Shown here piece by piece: positions 13,590-27,459 of a DNA stretch of 64,000 nucleotides. The notes under the pieces are model-generated. The model made no database searches. It was not told the origin of the DNA and saw only the letters and a list, made by a program, of their open reading frames with translations. This DNA is from Micrasema longulum (Eukaryota > Arthropoda > Insecta > Trichoptera > Brachycentridae). The position numbers and the translations under genes were made by a program. The number at the start of each line of letters is the position of its first letter. The stretch's first letter is position 1. The stretch is from contig JAGVSM010003805.1 in NCBI GenBank assembly GCA_022494885.1, forward strand, positions 62,001 through 126,000, written 5' to 3'.

Positions 13590-13800
13590 AAAAACCTTCA
13601 TATCATAACCACTGGAATAATAAATTGGTCTTAAAGGTTATACACAGCAATATTTCATTGTTCCTGGACTAGCACCTGAAGCTTTAGACTAAGCACCTTA
13701 CCTTCCATGAACCTAAAAAAAATATTTTGATAGAAACGCTGCGATTGGAATGCCATTACGATACTACGTACACCTCTAGTGCATATAAAAAATATTGATC
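13590..13800 (+). mobile_element. SINE family 1, head-less copy
   Basis: CCTGGACTAGCACCTGAAGC and CGCTGCGATTGGAATG are shared with the family body. Confidence 0.5.
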
Positions 13801-15840
13801 ATTATTGAAACAGCTCAATATTACCATTAAAATCATTTTGGATGAATAAATAAATTAATAAATATATAACATGCAGTTCATATAAAGGTAGGTCATAAAA
13901 TTTCATAAAAGGTTATGTGTCCAATGAAGAATGTCGGTTGATAATAATATGATCTGTCTTCTCGACGTTCATGTGGTTTATGATAATACAAACTACCAAA
14001 GTGAGTGGGCGGGATGTAGCGAGCAACCAACAATAGCGACCTCTGTGTATCTTATTCGAACTTAATAAATTAATATTTACCTTATCTTATCGGTATTTGG
14101 TTTTTTCACCGCTAGATGGCTTCACATTAAATGATTTTGATTTTATTTGGTGCACAAACAATGTAAATAGGTTTTATGATGCTTTTACAAAGAAATAAAA
14201 AGAAACTGACAATACATACTGGAGCCTGCCATCCAATTATGTGTATTCACATATATTTTACAAAATAAAGCGACGCGTGAGGGTTTAAACACAAATAATG
14301 AAATAACAAGTAATTAAAACTTCTTTATAATAAAAAAAAAACAATTCCGATAAAACTAGGAGATAATGGTAAAGGAAAATAAGGAAAGTGACGATGAATG
14401 ACGGAAAATAGGAGGTAACGTTGCGTTTGATTTGATGACAAAAAATATATAAAACGTCTATTCTCTGTTATTTTTAATCGAGTTAATTATTTGTTCAGTG
14501 AGAATCTAGACTAATTAAATTCTTGTTTAATGTTTCACAAATACGAGGGATATTAGGATGTTTCCGATGATTAGTTTTAATGTAGGGAATATTGTAAAGA
14601 TCCATTTATTTGACCTGGAAAGGACACGTGTATATATTGTATTATCTCTCGTGTGTGTTGGTGAATCAAGGTTTTGAAATTTTAAACAAGCTGTTTAATT
14701 TGGAAAGTGTAATTTAAATTGGTATTCTGAGTAATTCATAATGCAGAATTCTAATTGAAATCATTTAACTACATTGAAAATCTAAAATAAGTATCTTATG
14801 AAAATATTGATTATACAAATCGTGATTTAATTCAATTTTGATGACTAGAAATCATCATTCAGTATTATAACTTCACTACTCATTTTAAGACAGCATCAGT
14901 TCCTTTCCTTAAATCAATTTGATCAGTGTTTTAAACACTACAATAACACATGCTGGATATATTTTATACGTACACTTCTTATTGATAATTGAATCTATAT
15001 TATTTAACATGTTCGTTCAAAAATATGTACAAATCACGTTAAATAAACAAAGGCACTCGATTGTTTTTACATGCGTTAATAAAGACAATGAATTAGTAAT
15101 TTAGGTTCCTTAAAAATCGACAACGATGTCTGAGCACTTTTTTAAAGTTTTTTTATATTTCCTAACGTATATTTCCTATTACCGCATTTAGGGTTGGGTG
15201 TCTCAATTACATGCTCCAAAAGACCGACGCCTTTATTTCCTCCCCTTAACTCTGACAATAGAGGTTGGTTTCACATTTTCAGTATTGCTGGGGGAGGACC
15301 GTCAACTCCTTAAAAAAACCTTCTGTCAATGATGTCACAAATGAGCTGTGAACATCTGAAGAACGTTTAAAATCTGCGAGGGATAATAATTTGTTTTGGG
15401 TTATTTCGATGGCAGAGCTGAAGTTATTTTAATTTCAGGAATATTTACTTGAACTTACTTGTATTTTGGTGTTTAGTGACTTAAATAAAAAAAATGTGTG
15501 ATTCCTGCCTCGACACTGGGAGGCAGGTAATCAAAAATAAAATGCTTTGTCTAAAAAAGTTTTTGCATTTATTTATAAATAAATAAACTCGATGTTTGTT
15601 CCTTTTCATAGTTATAGTAAAATAAGAAAAATACATTAAAATATTGTTCTACATAATTTTTAAAAAACTTAAAGGGTCACACATTATATAAATAGGCAAT
15701 ATAATGAAATAATGTCATGAAATAAGCACTATTACAAATTCTACCTAAAAATATTTTATTCAATAAATGCTACGAACGGATATGGAGATCCGATAAAAAT
15801 ATTTATCTAAATTAAGGACCATAAATACGCGAGTCATCTT
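13801..15840. other. AT-rich spacer
   Basis: No gene or clear repeat found. Confidence 0.45.
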
Positions 15841-15846
15841 CCCAGT

Positions 15847-15879
15847 CTCGAAGATGTCGCGAAAGCGATGAAACCGGTC
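15847..15879 (+). ncRNA. Hammerhead-ribozyme-like motif
   Basis: CTCGAAGA (one extra base against CTGAAGA), stem TCGC-GAAA-GCGA, GAAA, ACCGGTC. Followed by a short retroelement-like tail to about 15925. Confidence 0.45.
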
Positions 15880-15925
15880 ACTGGATATTCCAAGTTTGTG
15901 GATTAAAGTATTACTTGTCTTTTAT

Positions 15926-18199
15926 TTATATTATGCAATACTTTATGAAAGATGTAAATGAAAATTTCAATCGATTAACCAAATTCTCAATTGAAACATC
16001 GCACGAAATGAAAAATATTTTATTGCAGAACAAAGAGAATATTTAATATTTTAAGTAAAACCGTGTTTGTTGAATACATCATAAATTTATTGTACTTTTC
16101 TTTTCAAACAATATTTCGTTTACCAGGGCGACACGAGATACACGGAGGTCATATCCGACCGTTCCACTAGAATTGCTTGTAAATCTACAGCAAGCAAGTA
16201 CTATGATATCCTATGTTTTCCTGATACTTAAGGATAAAAATCGTTAGGAAAGCGACGTAACATTTGTGCTGGCTCTCTTCTGTATTTCTGCTTCCCTGGT
16301 AATTTGAACTATATGATGGTCTTAAAATTGACTTGCGAAGATTTCTAACCTTGGAAAAATGAAACCTACTAGAAAATCTCCAAACGATTCGACCTTAAAA
16401 TACAGAAAATTACCAAATTACATTTTCCAACAACTTAAAAATCATTCATTTGCTTTATTATTTAATACCACCAACGTATTATGTTATCCTGATAAGTTAT
16501 CAATATGTTGTTATACCTAGTCACAAGCAACTGTAAAAAAAGTTTTTTAGGCATGCGCCCATGACGGAAATTTTAATTATTCTTTTTTATTTAGTTACCA
16601 CCGTGAGTGTTAGTTACTTAACAACGACACTAGGATTTTCGAAAATATTTTCTCAATTCAAACGACCTGTTTTTGACAATAAATATTTATTATTCCATAT
16701 TTTTTTTAATAAACAATAATTTTGTTCCTTATTTTTTTTCAACCTTTTGACATTATTTTTTTTTTAAAGTCCCGTGGTTATCAGAGTATTTTGTTACATT
16801 TTTGTGTGACTCCGTGTACCAGGAGTGCATAAAGGCGAGGAGGTAAGCATTAGCGACCAAGTAATGTTCCGTACGAATAAAATGTGAAACAGCAAACTTC
16901 TTCAACTTGGTGCTCTAGAAACAAAACCGCATACAGCTGAAAACATTAACTAACAAGGAATGGTTGTGAAGTTGTGCGTTCGAGGTTTTGTAGGAGGGGA
17001 GTTTATGCCAATATCTCTAGTAGCAAAATGTGTATGCGGGAACATGCCATATCCAAGCGTTTTATGTTCCCCTAATACTTTACGGTCTGCTAGTTTGTAG
17101 CACTGCCGCAGACCCCAACCACACAAATTTAGTAGGAATTAACGTCATCGTAACTCACTGGCTTTGATTAATTTAGAAAAATATGTTTGATTTCAGAATT
17201 TAACCATTTTATGGTGCATACAATTCTGAGGATATTTCCAATTAGTATGCTCGTTAACGAAGATTGGTGAATTACCAGCAAACAGTTTTTGTAATTGTTA
17301 AGTATTTTTTATCATGGCTTTTTAATAATAATTATTTTCTATATTCACCTCACAATATTTCCTCGACTATTTTTAAACCAGCTAGTTTTTATTAGACCTG
17401 CGCGCCATCAACAAAAAGCCTGCACGGCAGCAAACATTGACCATTTTTATGCTCTATAATTATTTAATAGCTTTTTCTTTAAATTTACTGCGATCTTTGA
17501 TCTCCTGAAGCATTTTTAAAAAATAAATTAATATTATAGATATTATAACATTAATTGTATTTATTTGTAAAGTAAAGTAAAGTAGGTAGCCTTTTTAAAG
17601 TTACATGATCAAAAGACGGCTTTGCATAGAGATAGCTTTACAATAAAAGATTTCTTGTATTTATAAAAGTGTCGCAATAAAGTATGTAAGTCAAGTTTCA
17701 ATTTGATTTACCAAGAAATTGCCATAGTTTTCTATGCACGGATTTTTAAATAGCCTTATGGACTCTTTTTTGTTGTAGCATTTTAATGAAATTGGAAATC
17801 TGTAATATCAGGCTGACATTTTTTTCTTTTAAATAGCTTATTGTTTTCGAGAGAGTAAAAATACGACTTTACAGCAGTTTTCGGCACGTCAACAAATAAC
17901 ACTATAATAGATGATAGCAACCGATGGCATTGACAAGTTTAATTGTCAAAAAGCTGTTCATACGTGTACAGAGGAGTGATTTATTTGTTTATAACGGCAG
18001 CACGGGAATGTATGTAGGCCCCGTAACCCAAAGAGAGTAAAAAAATTAAGGTTCAATGAAGAAATCGTGCCTTGTCTTCCGTTTTTTTTTATATTTTAAG
18101 ATGGAATTTTATCTAGTAGACCGATGAGTGGCCGAACGCGATTAGTAAAAAAAATTATCGAGATTTACAAACATCCCGACAATATAAACAGATATTATG
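15926..18199. other. AT-rich spacer
   Basis: A short GTAAA tandem run at about 17570-17585. Otherwise nothing recognised. Confidence 0.45.
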
Positions 18200-19001
18200 A
18201 TATAGGGTAACCCTGGGGCATACCGACACCGTAGGGCAATTTTGTTGATATTTTTTATAATTCAGGTTATTGAAACAGGTTTTGGAACTGAAATTGAAGA
18301 AAAATGTTTATATAATGATAATTAAGAGTAATGGTTTGCCTCATTTGACGGGGCCAACCGACATTTAATTTCTACACCTTTTTTTCACACCGATTCCGCC
18401 TGAACTGTGGATCCTCCTAATAGGGTCTTTTCACATTTTTCGATTATTTTAATTTTGAAATAACAAAAAATTATGATAGTGACGGTATAAGTATTTTTTT
18501 CGTGCGACTTTGGATAAATTTTCAACAATGTTTTAAATCTTGCGTAATTTGAATTACCCGAAAACGAGACGTTGCGCGCCCTGAAACAAACGACACGTAT
18601 GACGTTTTGGCGCCAAACTTGTACGCAATATTTATTTGAAGCGCAGAAGCGGCATAACGCGTGACGTCAAAATGACGTGATGCCAACTGCGAGCCGTTTC
18701 GTATGTGCTCATTTTTAAACCCGAAAATTATTAATGAAAACTTGTTTTGAACACTTTGAGAGTTATATCGTTGTAATTGTAAAAATCCGCTCTAAATATA
18801 TATTATAATTTTAACGTTATTCCCAACTTCTGAAAATATTCTATTAGAATCACATTGCCTATAGTACCACTTCGAGCATTCAGGGCACTGGACCCACTCC
18901 TTTCCCAAGATTTTGCTCTGATTGCAGAATCCACAATGTTTGGAATGAGATCTTTTTCTGGGCGTAATATTGAAGGTAATTGCAGCAGTCAGTAGATACA
19001 T
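18200..19001 (-). mobile_element. Degenerate pogo/Tigger-like DNA transposon
   Basis: The minus-strand frame 19001-18792 has a Cys/His cluster CGFC...WVQCPECSKWYYRQC, like the C-terminal zinc finger of insect pogo-type transposases. Bases 18500-18740 are CpG-rich and recur inverted at 31.95-32.25 kb. I see no DDE core. Confidence 0.45.
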
Positions 19002-19459
19002 TTGATTTATTTTGATTGCTTCTGCTACTTAAGTCTCATATATTTCATCGCAAAAGCATTGTTGAGAAATCCTTGACCTAACCTACCGTGGCTTTTGAAA
19101 TAATAACTTTGTTTGGATTATATTATACCCACTTGCACAGCGCGGGTTTAAACTGTGCAACTCGGTTATAAGCTTAGACTATACCCTGTCTGCGTAATAT
19201 ATAAGTGTGAAAGCACTACAATTAATGAAATGAATCATACACGTATAAAACATGTGAGTCAATTTCAAAAATAGCTTTGACACGAAACAGATTTCACATT
19301 AACAAGCTGCATAAAGTGACTGCATTGTAAAAGCTCTAAGTACACAAATTAATATTCGCATTGATTATTACATTAACCCTGGTAATGTACGCTGCAAGGC
19401 GAATTGATTGTGACTGTTTTTTTTAAATAAAATAAGTCCTTAAAATTGTATATACTTTC

Positions 19460-19535
19460 ATGCCGACACCGACACCGACGTGTCTACCGGCGCGGCGCAG
19501 CGGCGCGACGCTGCGTGGCGCGTATGGCTTCATTC
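19460..19535. other. Small CpG-rich patch
   Basis: GACACC repeats and a GGCGCGGCGCAGCGGCGCGA core in otherwise AT-rich DNA. No gene is seen. Confidence 0.35.
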
Positions 19536-21165
19536 ACGAATACGTATTAAGGTAGGTAGTATTACTTCTCTTTAGTAAAATTTATTATTTTTTTAAATTT
19601 TACTATAAACTATATTTATAATTAATATTAGGATGATTACGTTTATTCATTTAACTACCTAATTGAAAGGATTTGGAATATGAAAAGAACGTGATAGGTC
19701 GCCTGATTTTCAATACCATGGATAGAAGTCACCTAATTTCTAATGTTATGCTCGGCTAGAGGTTTTTAACGACATAATCGTTTAAAATATTAACAATGAC
19801 AATACAATATTAATTATTATTACTATGAGAATTTGATTATCAATAGAGATTAGATTTTTTATTGATTGTTCTTACATATGAAAATATTACTCAATCGATT
19901 TTTTTTTTTAAATAATATCTTACATCTACACTTTAAAAACAATATAAAAAAATTGAAAAGTGTATTTACACTTTTTGAGTACTTCTAAATTGTTTACTTA
20001 AGTGTTTTCCTTTGAATTTAATTTGTAAATTATTTATTTGTCATACTGTTCATTTACGTTTTTCACGCCTTTCAAATATTCGAAGATTGATTTAACCGTT
20101 AGTATTAATTTATTTTTAAATGTCATATTTTACAAATAACTTAACTCAATTTACTTGTATGTATGCATTTTTTTCATTATATGTGAAAGGCAAAAATAAC
20201 TGTTTATTTAAATAAAACAAAATAACTACAATGTTTATGTCGTTATGGACACACATAAAGTATTCCGGACAAGTTTTTTAAAGTTTTATAATTCAAGCAC
20301 AAATCTTGTGACTTTCAAGTCCGTATATTCCAAAAATGGTTCATGTAATTTAAATATGTCTTTCGTGCGTTTATTTGAGTTACTTCATGATGCAAATCTA
20401 AACGTCAAATGTTCAACAATGGCCTAAATAATCTACTTTCTGTAAGTGATTTCAAATAATTCAGAACATTTTAGTGTATGTTTAGTATCTTAATACATAA
20501 GTTCCTTCATTATAAGACTTGCACTTTTTCAATATCAATGGACATGATTATAAACTGGATAATAAAATCAAAATGTCATCTAATCAAATTATGGATTTGC
20601 ATCCGTCTACCTCAGATATGATTATTAAGACATTTTTTTCCAAAATGTAAATCTCAAAAGTAGAGTTGCTTTAATAGGAAATTTAGACGGATTAAAGTTT
20701 CTAGGCAGCTTATGGTCTAAATATACTGCCATTATATTGCATAGATTACACTTTGATCTTAATCTGAGTATTACAATTTTGCTTTAGATAATTCAAAATT
20801 AATATTATATAGGTTAAACACATTCCGACATCTATATCTGTAATTGCGAATATCTCCTTTCTGGTATTATTTTCCCATTTCACAATACTTGGACGGTGTC
20901 AATTTATACGCGAGTAACACAATACAGTCGTAGAAATTTGATATGTTTGAGGTTTTAGCTAATAACGCAGTATTGCAAATCTTTAATAGCAAATTTACTC
21001 ATTTGTTAACACTCATAGAATTGCGCCAATAATTACAAGTTGTCTGTGGACGCTTAGTGTAATTTTCTCGGTAGATAATAATTACACAAATTACATTTCG
21101 GCGTAACCTTCAATTTCTTTAGTTCTTTTGGAGAATCCATTATTTGTTTGTTATTCGTATCAGTG
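19536..21165. other. Upstream region of UGT first exon A
   Basis: AT-rich, with no coding sequence. A TATCAG immediately before the ATG could be a splice acceptor or an initiator; neither is convincing alone. Confidence 0.4.
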
Positions 21166-21987
21166 ATGTTAGTACTAATGTTTTTCTTGATGGTCGGTTC
21201 CTCTTTTGCGCGTTCGCATAACATTCTCGGCGTTTTTCAATTTCCTTATAGAAGTCATTTCGAAGCGTTCGAGCCATTACTGAGAAGACTGGCAGAGAGG
21301 GGACATAATGTCACCGTTATCAGCTGCTTCCATATGCAAGATCCCCCCAAAAACTATCAAGAAATCGATATTGAAGGGTATACACAAATAAGCGACGATT
21401 ATGGAGGCATTCAAGATTTGAATAACTTTGAATCGGGCCGTTATTTTGGAGTTGTGGAAATTCTGCGTCAGTTTAAAAGAACCGTTAAGGATTGTGAATA
21501 TTTCATCACCCAGCCCGCAGTGCAAAGTTTTTTTGATTCTAAAGAAATATTTGATGTGATTATCGCTGAGCAATTTCTTGGCGACTGCAATCTCGGCGTT
21601 GTCCATAGGTTCAACAGCCATCTCATCGCTCTAAGTTTCCATGGCGTTTTACCCTGGCAATTTTCTAGAATGACCTCTTCTAACAGTCCATCTTTTATCC
21701 CATTATCTTTCTTCAACTACTCAAGAAAGACGCATTTCCTGCAGCGCATAGAAAACACAATATCGGGGTTGATCTTGAACGTTTTGCATAATGTAATAAC
21801 TCAAATGGGAGAGCAAAGAGTTTTGATGAAACAGCTAGATCCGAAAACGCCACCGATTAAAAATTTAGCAAAGAAAACGCGGTTACTACTAGTCAACTCG
21901 TATTTTCCATTAAATGGTGTGTTGTCGCGAAGTCCAAATATTATTGAAGTTGGTGGAATGCATATAAAGGAATCAAAACTGCCAAAA
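21166..21987 (+). CDS. UGT: UDP-glycosyltransferase first coding exon A (possible alternative first exon)
   Basis: This exon encodes 274 residues, the N-terminal acceptor-binding half of an insect UGT. I start at the ATG at 21166, which gives a hydrophobic leader (residues 1-15). An in-frame TTG at 21148 is not a credible eukaryotic start. The candidate catalytic His is H31 (motif RSH) and the partner Asp is D140 in AEQFLGDC. The exon ends ...NIIEVGGMHIKESKLPK and meets a GTAAGT donor at 21988 in phase 0, exactly as in the other UGTs here. No matching exons 2-4 exist before the next first exon at 28623, so it either splices about 17.5 kb downstream to the exons at 39470, 40128 and 42278 (predicting 512 residues) or is an orphan left by a deletion. 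The usual GKSH motif reads FQFPYRSH here, so it is diverged. The UGT identity is secure. The transcript structure is inference. Confidence 0.82.
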
Positions 21988-23249
21988 GTAAGTATTATTG
22001 TATTGCTTTTGTCTTGTTTAAAAGTCTGTTGAGACATCAAATACCACTTATACAAAAAACGTAGCAAATCCAACGCCTCGTTTTAATAATCAAGTTTGTA
22101 TCAATTATGATTTATTTCGTTTATTAATTTAATTTGTATATCGATTGATATTAGTTGTTTCCTTTTAGTGTCTATTTTATTTTGCACCTTTTCTCTTACA
22201 TATTGAAACTCAAATAAATAAATAACACCGTTTATTAAGTGCTCGTCTGGTTAGTGCAGTCATCATGTGCTGTAAAATCATCATGTGATTTTAAATTTGA
22301 CTCCAATGTATTTTTTTTAAGTAATCAAGTAATTCATTGTAGTTTTTAAATCCATTTTACAATATTTTTGAATGTCCTGCATTTGTCGTTGCCTTTTTAA
22401 TGTTGTAAAGTTGTTGTCTTATATTATATTTGTGTATATCAGCATTTTTGGTTACTGTTGTATCTTGTATGTTTCCCAATACAATTTAGTATATAAATTT
22501 TAACGCCTCAATTTGCTTCAAATATTTTATGTCAAGGTTTTTTTTTATACAATTCAGTCGTAAGCGTCAAGTAGGGTTAGTTGTACATGTGTAAGGTTTA
22601 TGATTTTATGTTGTTATCTTTGTATCCTTCTTATATATCCATTGTTTAAGATTCCTAGAGGGCAATCATATAACTCAATTTGCTTTTAACATATGCCTTT
22701 AACTCATCAAAATGAAAATGAGTTAGAAGTTGCTCGTAATTTTAATTTGAACGTGGGTTAGAAATTTGGAACTTATACAAAAGGTACTTTAAGAACTTTT
22801 TTTGAACAGATTCTAGTGAATTTATATGATTTTGATATGTGATTTTGTATAGATGATTTTAATATATGTGAATGGTTTTAAAAATACGTATTTGAATATG
22901 TAATTGATGTACTTTTTTAAAAATTTTAATGTTAATAAAATTAAACATCTAAAACCACGTTCAAAAAATCCAGAAAAATACAAATAATGCATTTCTAACA
23001 AGTCTAAAAATGTGATAAAAATACAGTAAAATGTAAAATAATTTAATTTTTCAATAAGTCATCTTAATTGATAGATTTTTTAGATATTCAACTTTTTAAA
23101 GCTAGTTTGTTGACAAAATAAATAAATTGGCGACATCAGTTCAAAACTTCAAACCTCAATATTTCAAAATGACGTTTTGACTTTGGCATTGACCGGACGA
23201 ATAATACAAAATAATTTACTTCCACATTTTGACAAGTATAATATAATAG
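21988..23249. other. Region after UGT first exon A
   Basis: I searched for UGT exon 2 or 3 motifs (FSxGS, WKWE, KWLPQ, THAG) and saw none. AT-rich with T-tracts. Confidence 0.5.
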
Positions 23250-23400
23250 CCGTGTTGTGGTTCCAAGGTAGTGTTGTAGACTCACGGATCAAAGGTCCGA
23301 GGTTCAAATTTCACTCTTCTACAACTTTATTTCCATTTTCCGGCACAAGGTATTGACGCCTTTTGGGACATGGTCCGAAAATTTAAATAGTGGGGTTAAT
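23250..23400 (+). mobile_element. SINE family 3-related head
   Basis: GTTGTGGTTCCAAGGTAGTG and GAGGTTCAAATTTCACTC resemble a decayed tRNA-like head. Confidence 0.4.
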
Positions 23401-23442
23401 TTATTAGAAGTCAAATGTTTATTTTTAATAAAAAACATATAA

Positions 23443-23972
23443 TAGACCAGCTTTTACCCGCGGTTTCGCTTATGTAGTATTGGAGAAATTAGTTAAGTAA
23501 TTAATTCGTTTTGTCGTTAGGCAAAAAGAAGAAGAAGAAAGAAAGAAACCAAAAGTAGCTTGTATCGATTGCATGAAAAAAATACGACGTTTCGTTTGTC
23601 TACAACGACGTAGCATCGTTATTCTATTCACAAATTCAGAATCCTACTACAAAATTAAAACGAAAATCAAACCAAACTAACCATAGATAAAGCTAGTCAA
23701 TCATAGAAAATTAAAGAATTAATTTCAAACTGATTCTTTTTGACAACCCGCCCTACCGCCTACTCATTTTCAAACAATGTTGCTCATTATTGACATAAAT
23801 ATATATTTTTTTTTCTTTATACTTTCTTTTAATTCGAAATGAAAAATAAGCGTCATTTTTTACTTATTACCTCTCCAGTTATCCCTAAACAAAAAAGTAT
23901 GTCAATCAGCCGCTCCGTTGAGACATGAAGAAAAAACAAACACTCTTTTGCGTTTATAATATTAGTATGGAT
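23443..23972 (-). mobile_element. Non-autonomous Helitron-like (Lep1-type) element
   Basis: One end reads CTTTTACCCGCGGTTTCGC and the other TTATAATATTAGTATGGATA, a pair of ends common in small lepidopteran Helitron-like repeats. There are no coding remains. Confidence 0.5.
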
Positions 23973-24589
23973 ACAAGGTACATACTTTCACTGCCTTATT
24001 ATAAATGTGATATGTATTTGAATAACTCAGAACGTTCATTTAAATTTATTATACTTAGTATATGTTTATAATATTATTATTATTTAATTTAATATTGAAT
24101 GGCTGACATGACCTTGTCTCTATTGTAGAAGTCCATCACAAAAAGCTTCTGATTTTTCATGCTTTTTTTATCTGTGGTTTAATATACTGATGTATGCAGG
24201 GTAGGTGAACACAGGGAATTATCTGGGCATCTTTTCAACGGGTATTTATTTAGCGTGATTCAACTTTTGATTAAAATAAGAAAACAATTCTTTGTTGGAA
24301 TGAGTTTAACTCTTTTTTCCCGGTGATGTGTAGCTATCAAACATACGCGTTGCATCTAAACACTTTAATATCTCCATAAATATAATAAATTATGGGTTAA
24401 AATTTTCGGTTTCCTCCGTTATGAGTTGCTTATTTTTTGCCTCGCTTATTATATACAAGGCTTATATTAAATGCAAAATTTATGTTCCTTCTAATTACTT
24501 TGATTATAGTGTGAGGATACAGTTTGGATTTAGGAAAGTTTTTGGTACACGTAAAGCACTATTTGTAATGAATGTCTTTGAGGTCCTCA

Positions 24590-27090
24590 TCTAGACTTCT
24601 ACATCGCGCCTCTAGCTGTATTCGCTCTAAGCTGAAAATGGGACAATACATCATCAAATAAGGGGAATCTTGGGATGTCTCGTCATCACATGGATAGCTT
24701 TTGATTTCTGAGAGCTTAACACGGTGAAGATAGCTCATAAAACCTCCGTGGCCTGTGAGGATTTGAGTCAGTTTTTAGCCAACTTACTGCGTTTTCCTAA
24801 AATCAAAGGCATGAAAGATTATTGGAAAAAATATTTTAGTTACCTGTTCAGAAGTTTCACTTAAATTCCGGTCGTTCCAGAGCTAACGAGTTTTGCTTCT
24901 TATTTTCTTTTTGGCAAAACTTAAAGGAAATCTGGCAAAATCAGGAGCTGTTTTCTTGAGAGTAGCTTCTCGAGCCTTTTCATCTGCTTTTTCATTGCCA
25001 TGAATTCCGCAGTGGTCTCTTATCCATCCAATATTTACACACAATGATCTGGATTTCAGTTTTTTTATATCTGTATGAATGTTTACAATAAGTGAGTTGA
25101 CTGGACTTCGATCAGCTTTTGTTTCGATCCCTGATTTACAATCTGTCCAAACAATTATTTGTTTCCACTGGTTTGGTAGTTTCTTTAGGGCATAAACTAG
25201 ATTTGAAACAAGGCCTGAAAAACAGAACAAAAATCATCAAGTTACAATTTTCTGGCCGGCAGCTATCTCATGCTATCAAAGGGTACAAATGATGCACCTA
25301 TCTTACCGTTTAAGAGCCTGCCGTCAGTAAATGTTTTCAACTCTCCCTGCACCATTGCCGGTAAAGTTTCGTCACTGTAGCCAAGATCGATCCGGTAGCG
25401 CTCAGCAGTGTGAGATAAGAAGAAAAAGTTTGTGGTGCCCTGGTAATATCTGTCATTTGGCAGGTCCTGTATAGTGAAGCTGTTTTTGATGTCATGAACT
25501 TTTACAAATTCTCTAATCCTTAGATGAAGGGGCATGAATCCACCCAAAATTTGAGCAGATATTAAGGATATTGTTTTATATCCCTTGCAAAACCTAATGG
25601 TGATATGTCGCTGTATTGAGATTATTTTTTTTCAATTATATTTCTGGTTAACCGCTTCTACCCATACGCTTAAAGCATACGTAATCAAAGGCTCTATCGC
25701 TTCTATGTATATTTGTTGCATCACCGCTGAAGATGCTCCCCACGATGGTTTGGTTATGTGAACAATTTTATTTGTTACAGCTGCTGCTTTTTTACGAACT
25801 TTGTCAATATGATTGGACCAGTTGAGGTTTTGATCTATAGTAACTCCAAGAATCGATCCACATATTTCAAGTAGACACCATTCATCTGTATAGTTGGTTA
25901 GAAGTCTTTTCATCTAGATCTATATATATTGCATTTGTTTTATATTCTGCAAAGCGGACATTGGCTTTTGAGCCCCATTTTGTAATGATATCAAGTGCAT
26001 ACTCGGTCTTCTTCTCAAAATCTGCAGTTTTATCAGCTACCACTTTTTATGAAACATCATCTTCGAACGCTTTTATTCAACTCTATGACCTAGATCTTTC
26101 TGAAGTTCATCTTCTACGATGTAATTCCAGAAGCTAGGTAGAACATGAGGATCCTTGAACACAATATTTTGATTTGATTTTTTGATAATTTAACTTTTCT
26201 CTGTTGAAGATAACTTTTAACAATCATAAACAAGTTTTGAGGGCACTGTTTACAACATAATTGGTACATTAAAAATGGCCACCAAGCATTATCAAAGGCT
26301 CCTCTAATATCCAACGAAATAGCCATATTTAGATTTTTGTCTTGCAATGCAGTTTGTATCATTTTAACTGAAGCATTTAAAGCATCTTCTGTCGATTTTT
26401 TGAGAGTAAATCCAAATAACTTGAGACTTAGCTTACCGTTTCGATAAAAATGCTAGTTAATTCGATTTATTATTACCTTTTCCAACATTTTTCTAAAAAC
26501 TGAAAGGAGACCAATAGGTCTATATGATTTTATATTTTCTAGGTCTTCTTTTCCTGGTTTAGGAATCACTATGATCCTGGCTTTTTTCTACTGAGTAGAA
26601 AAATGGCATATTCTTAAACACGCGTTGTACATAATTAATAATAATGACCTGTCAATGTAAAAGAAATGAAAGCTGATATCTGCATGGTAGTCCTCTTCCC
26701 CGGGCGCTTTATCTAGATTCATATTTAACATGATATCTTCGATTTCTTCTTCTGTAAAAGATGGATAATATGCCGTATGTGGAGTTATATCCGCCGTTCT
26801 CCTAACTTGGACTTGCTTAAGAGTTTCATGTTGTGTTGTATCGTCTAGAAAAAACCTCTTTAACAAATGCTTAACAGTTTTTTCAGCCGTTGCTAAGAGT
26901 TTGCTACCGTCTTTAAGTGCTTGATCAACACTCTATGTATAGCTGTCCAGGTAGACTCTTTGTTTTGTAAGGCGCAATGTATTTTCCACAATTCAATTTT
27001 GGTTTTGTTAATTGCTTCCTTGAAAGCTTGTTTAGCTTTTAAATATTTAGGAAGTAGTTATCCGACTTTCGCCAAGAAGCATGAGCATGA
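24590..27090 (-). mobile_element. Degenerate R1-clade LINE with RNase H
   Basis: In broken frames on the minus strand, read 5' to 3', there is the endonuclease-RT linker (AFKEAINKTKIELW), KAPGEEDYHADISF, the RT block SLDIRGAFDNAWWPFLM typical of R1-clade elements, thumb-region sequence, an RNase H domain (IVWTDCKSGIETKA, WIRDHCGIHGNEKADEKA) and a 3' region. Frameshifts and stops are frequent, so it is inactive. It lies between UGT first exons A and B. Confidence 0.8.
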
Positions 27091-27459
27091 GCATGGTTTT
27101 ATCATGTTTTTAGCTTCAATAATAAATAATTGCATCAATTGCGTATGCATATTACATTTAACCGATTTTAAATCTCTCATTTTTTGCATGTTTAATGACT
27201 TCACAACACCGCAACGCGTGGTGATTTTTGTGACAGTAAAGGAAAGGTTTAATTGTATTCAAAAGAAAGAAAATACAATTATTAAAAAAAAAATGGTATT
27301 GAACAATCGTCCTCGTGGCTAATAACGTAGTGGATTCTATGGATACAATATTTGGTGACGTTTCAAAAGTGGTTTTTTATTGTTTTATTCATTTTTGCTT
27401 TATTAAGTAAGTTGTACTAATATTGTAATTTCACCACCAAATTTCTCAGTAAGATATTT

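Noticed and set aside
21277..22073. Minus-strand open frames opposite UGT exon A
   Set aside because: They are antisense shadows of a well-supported exon with no protein family match.
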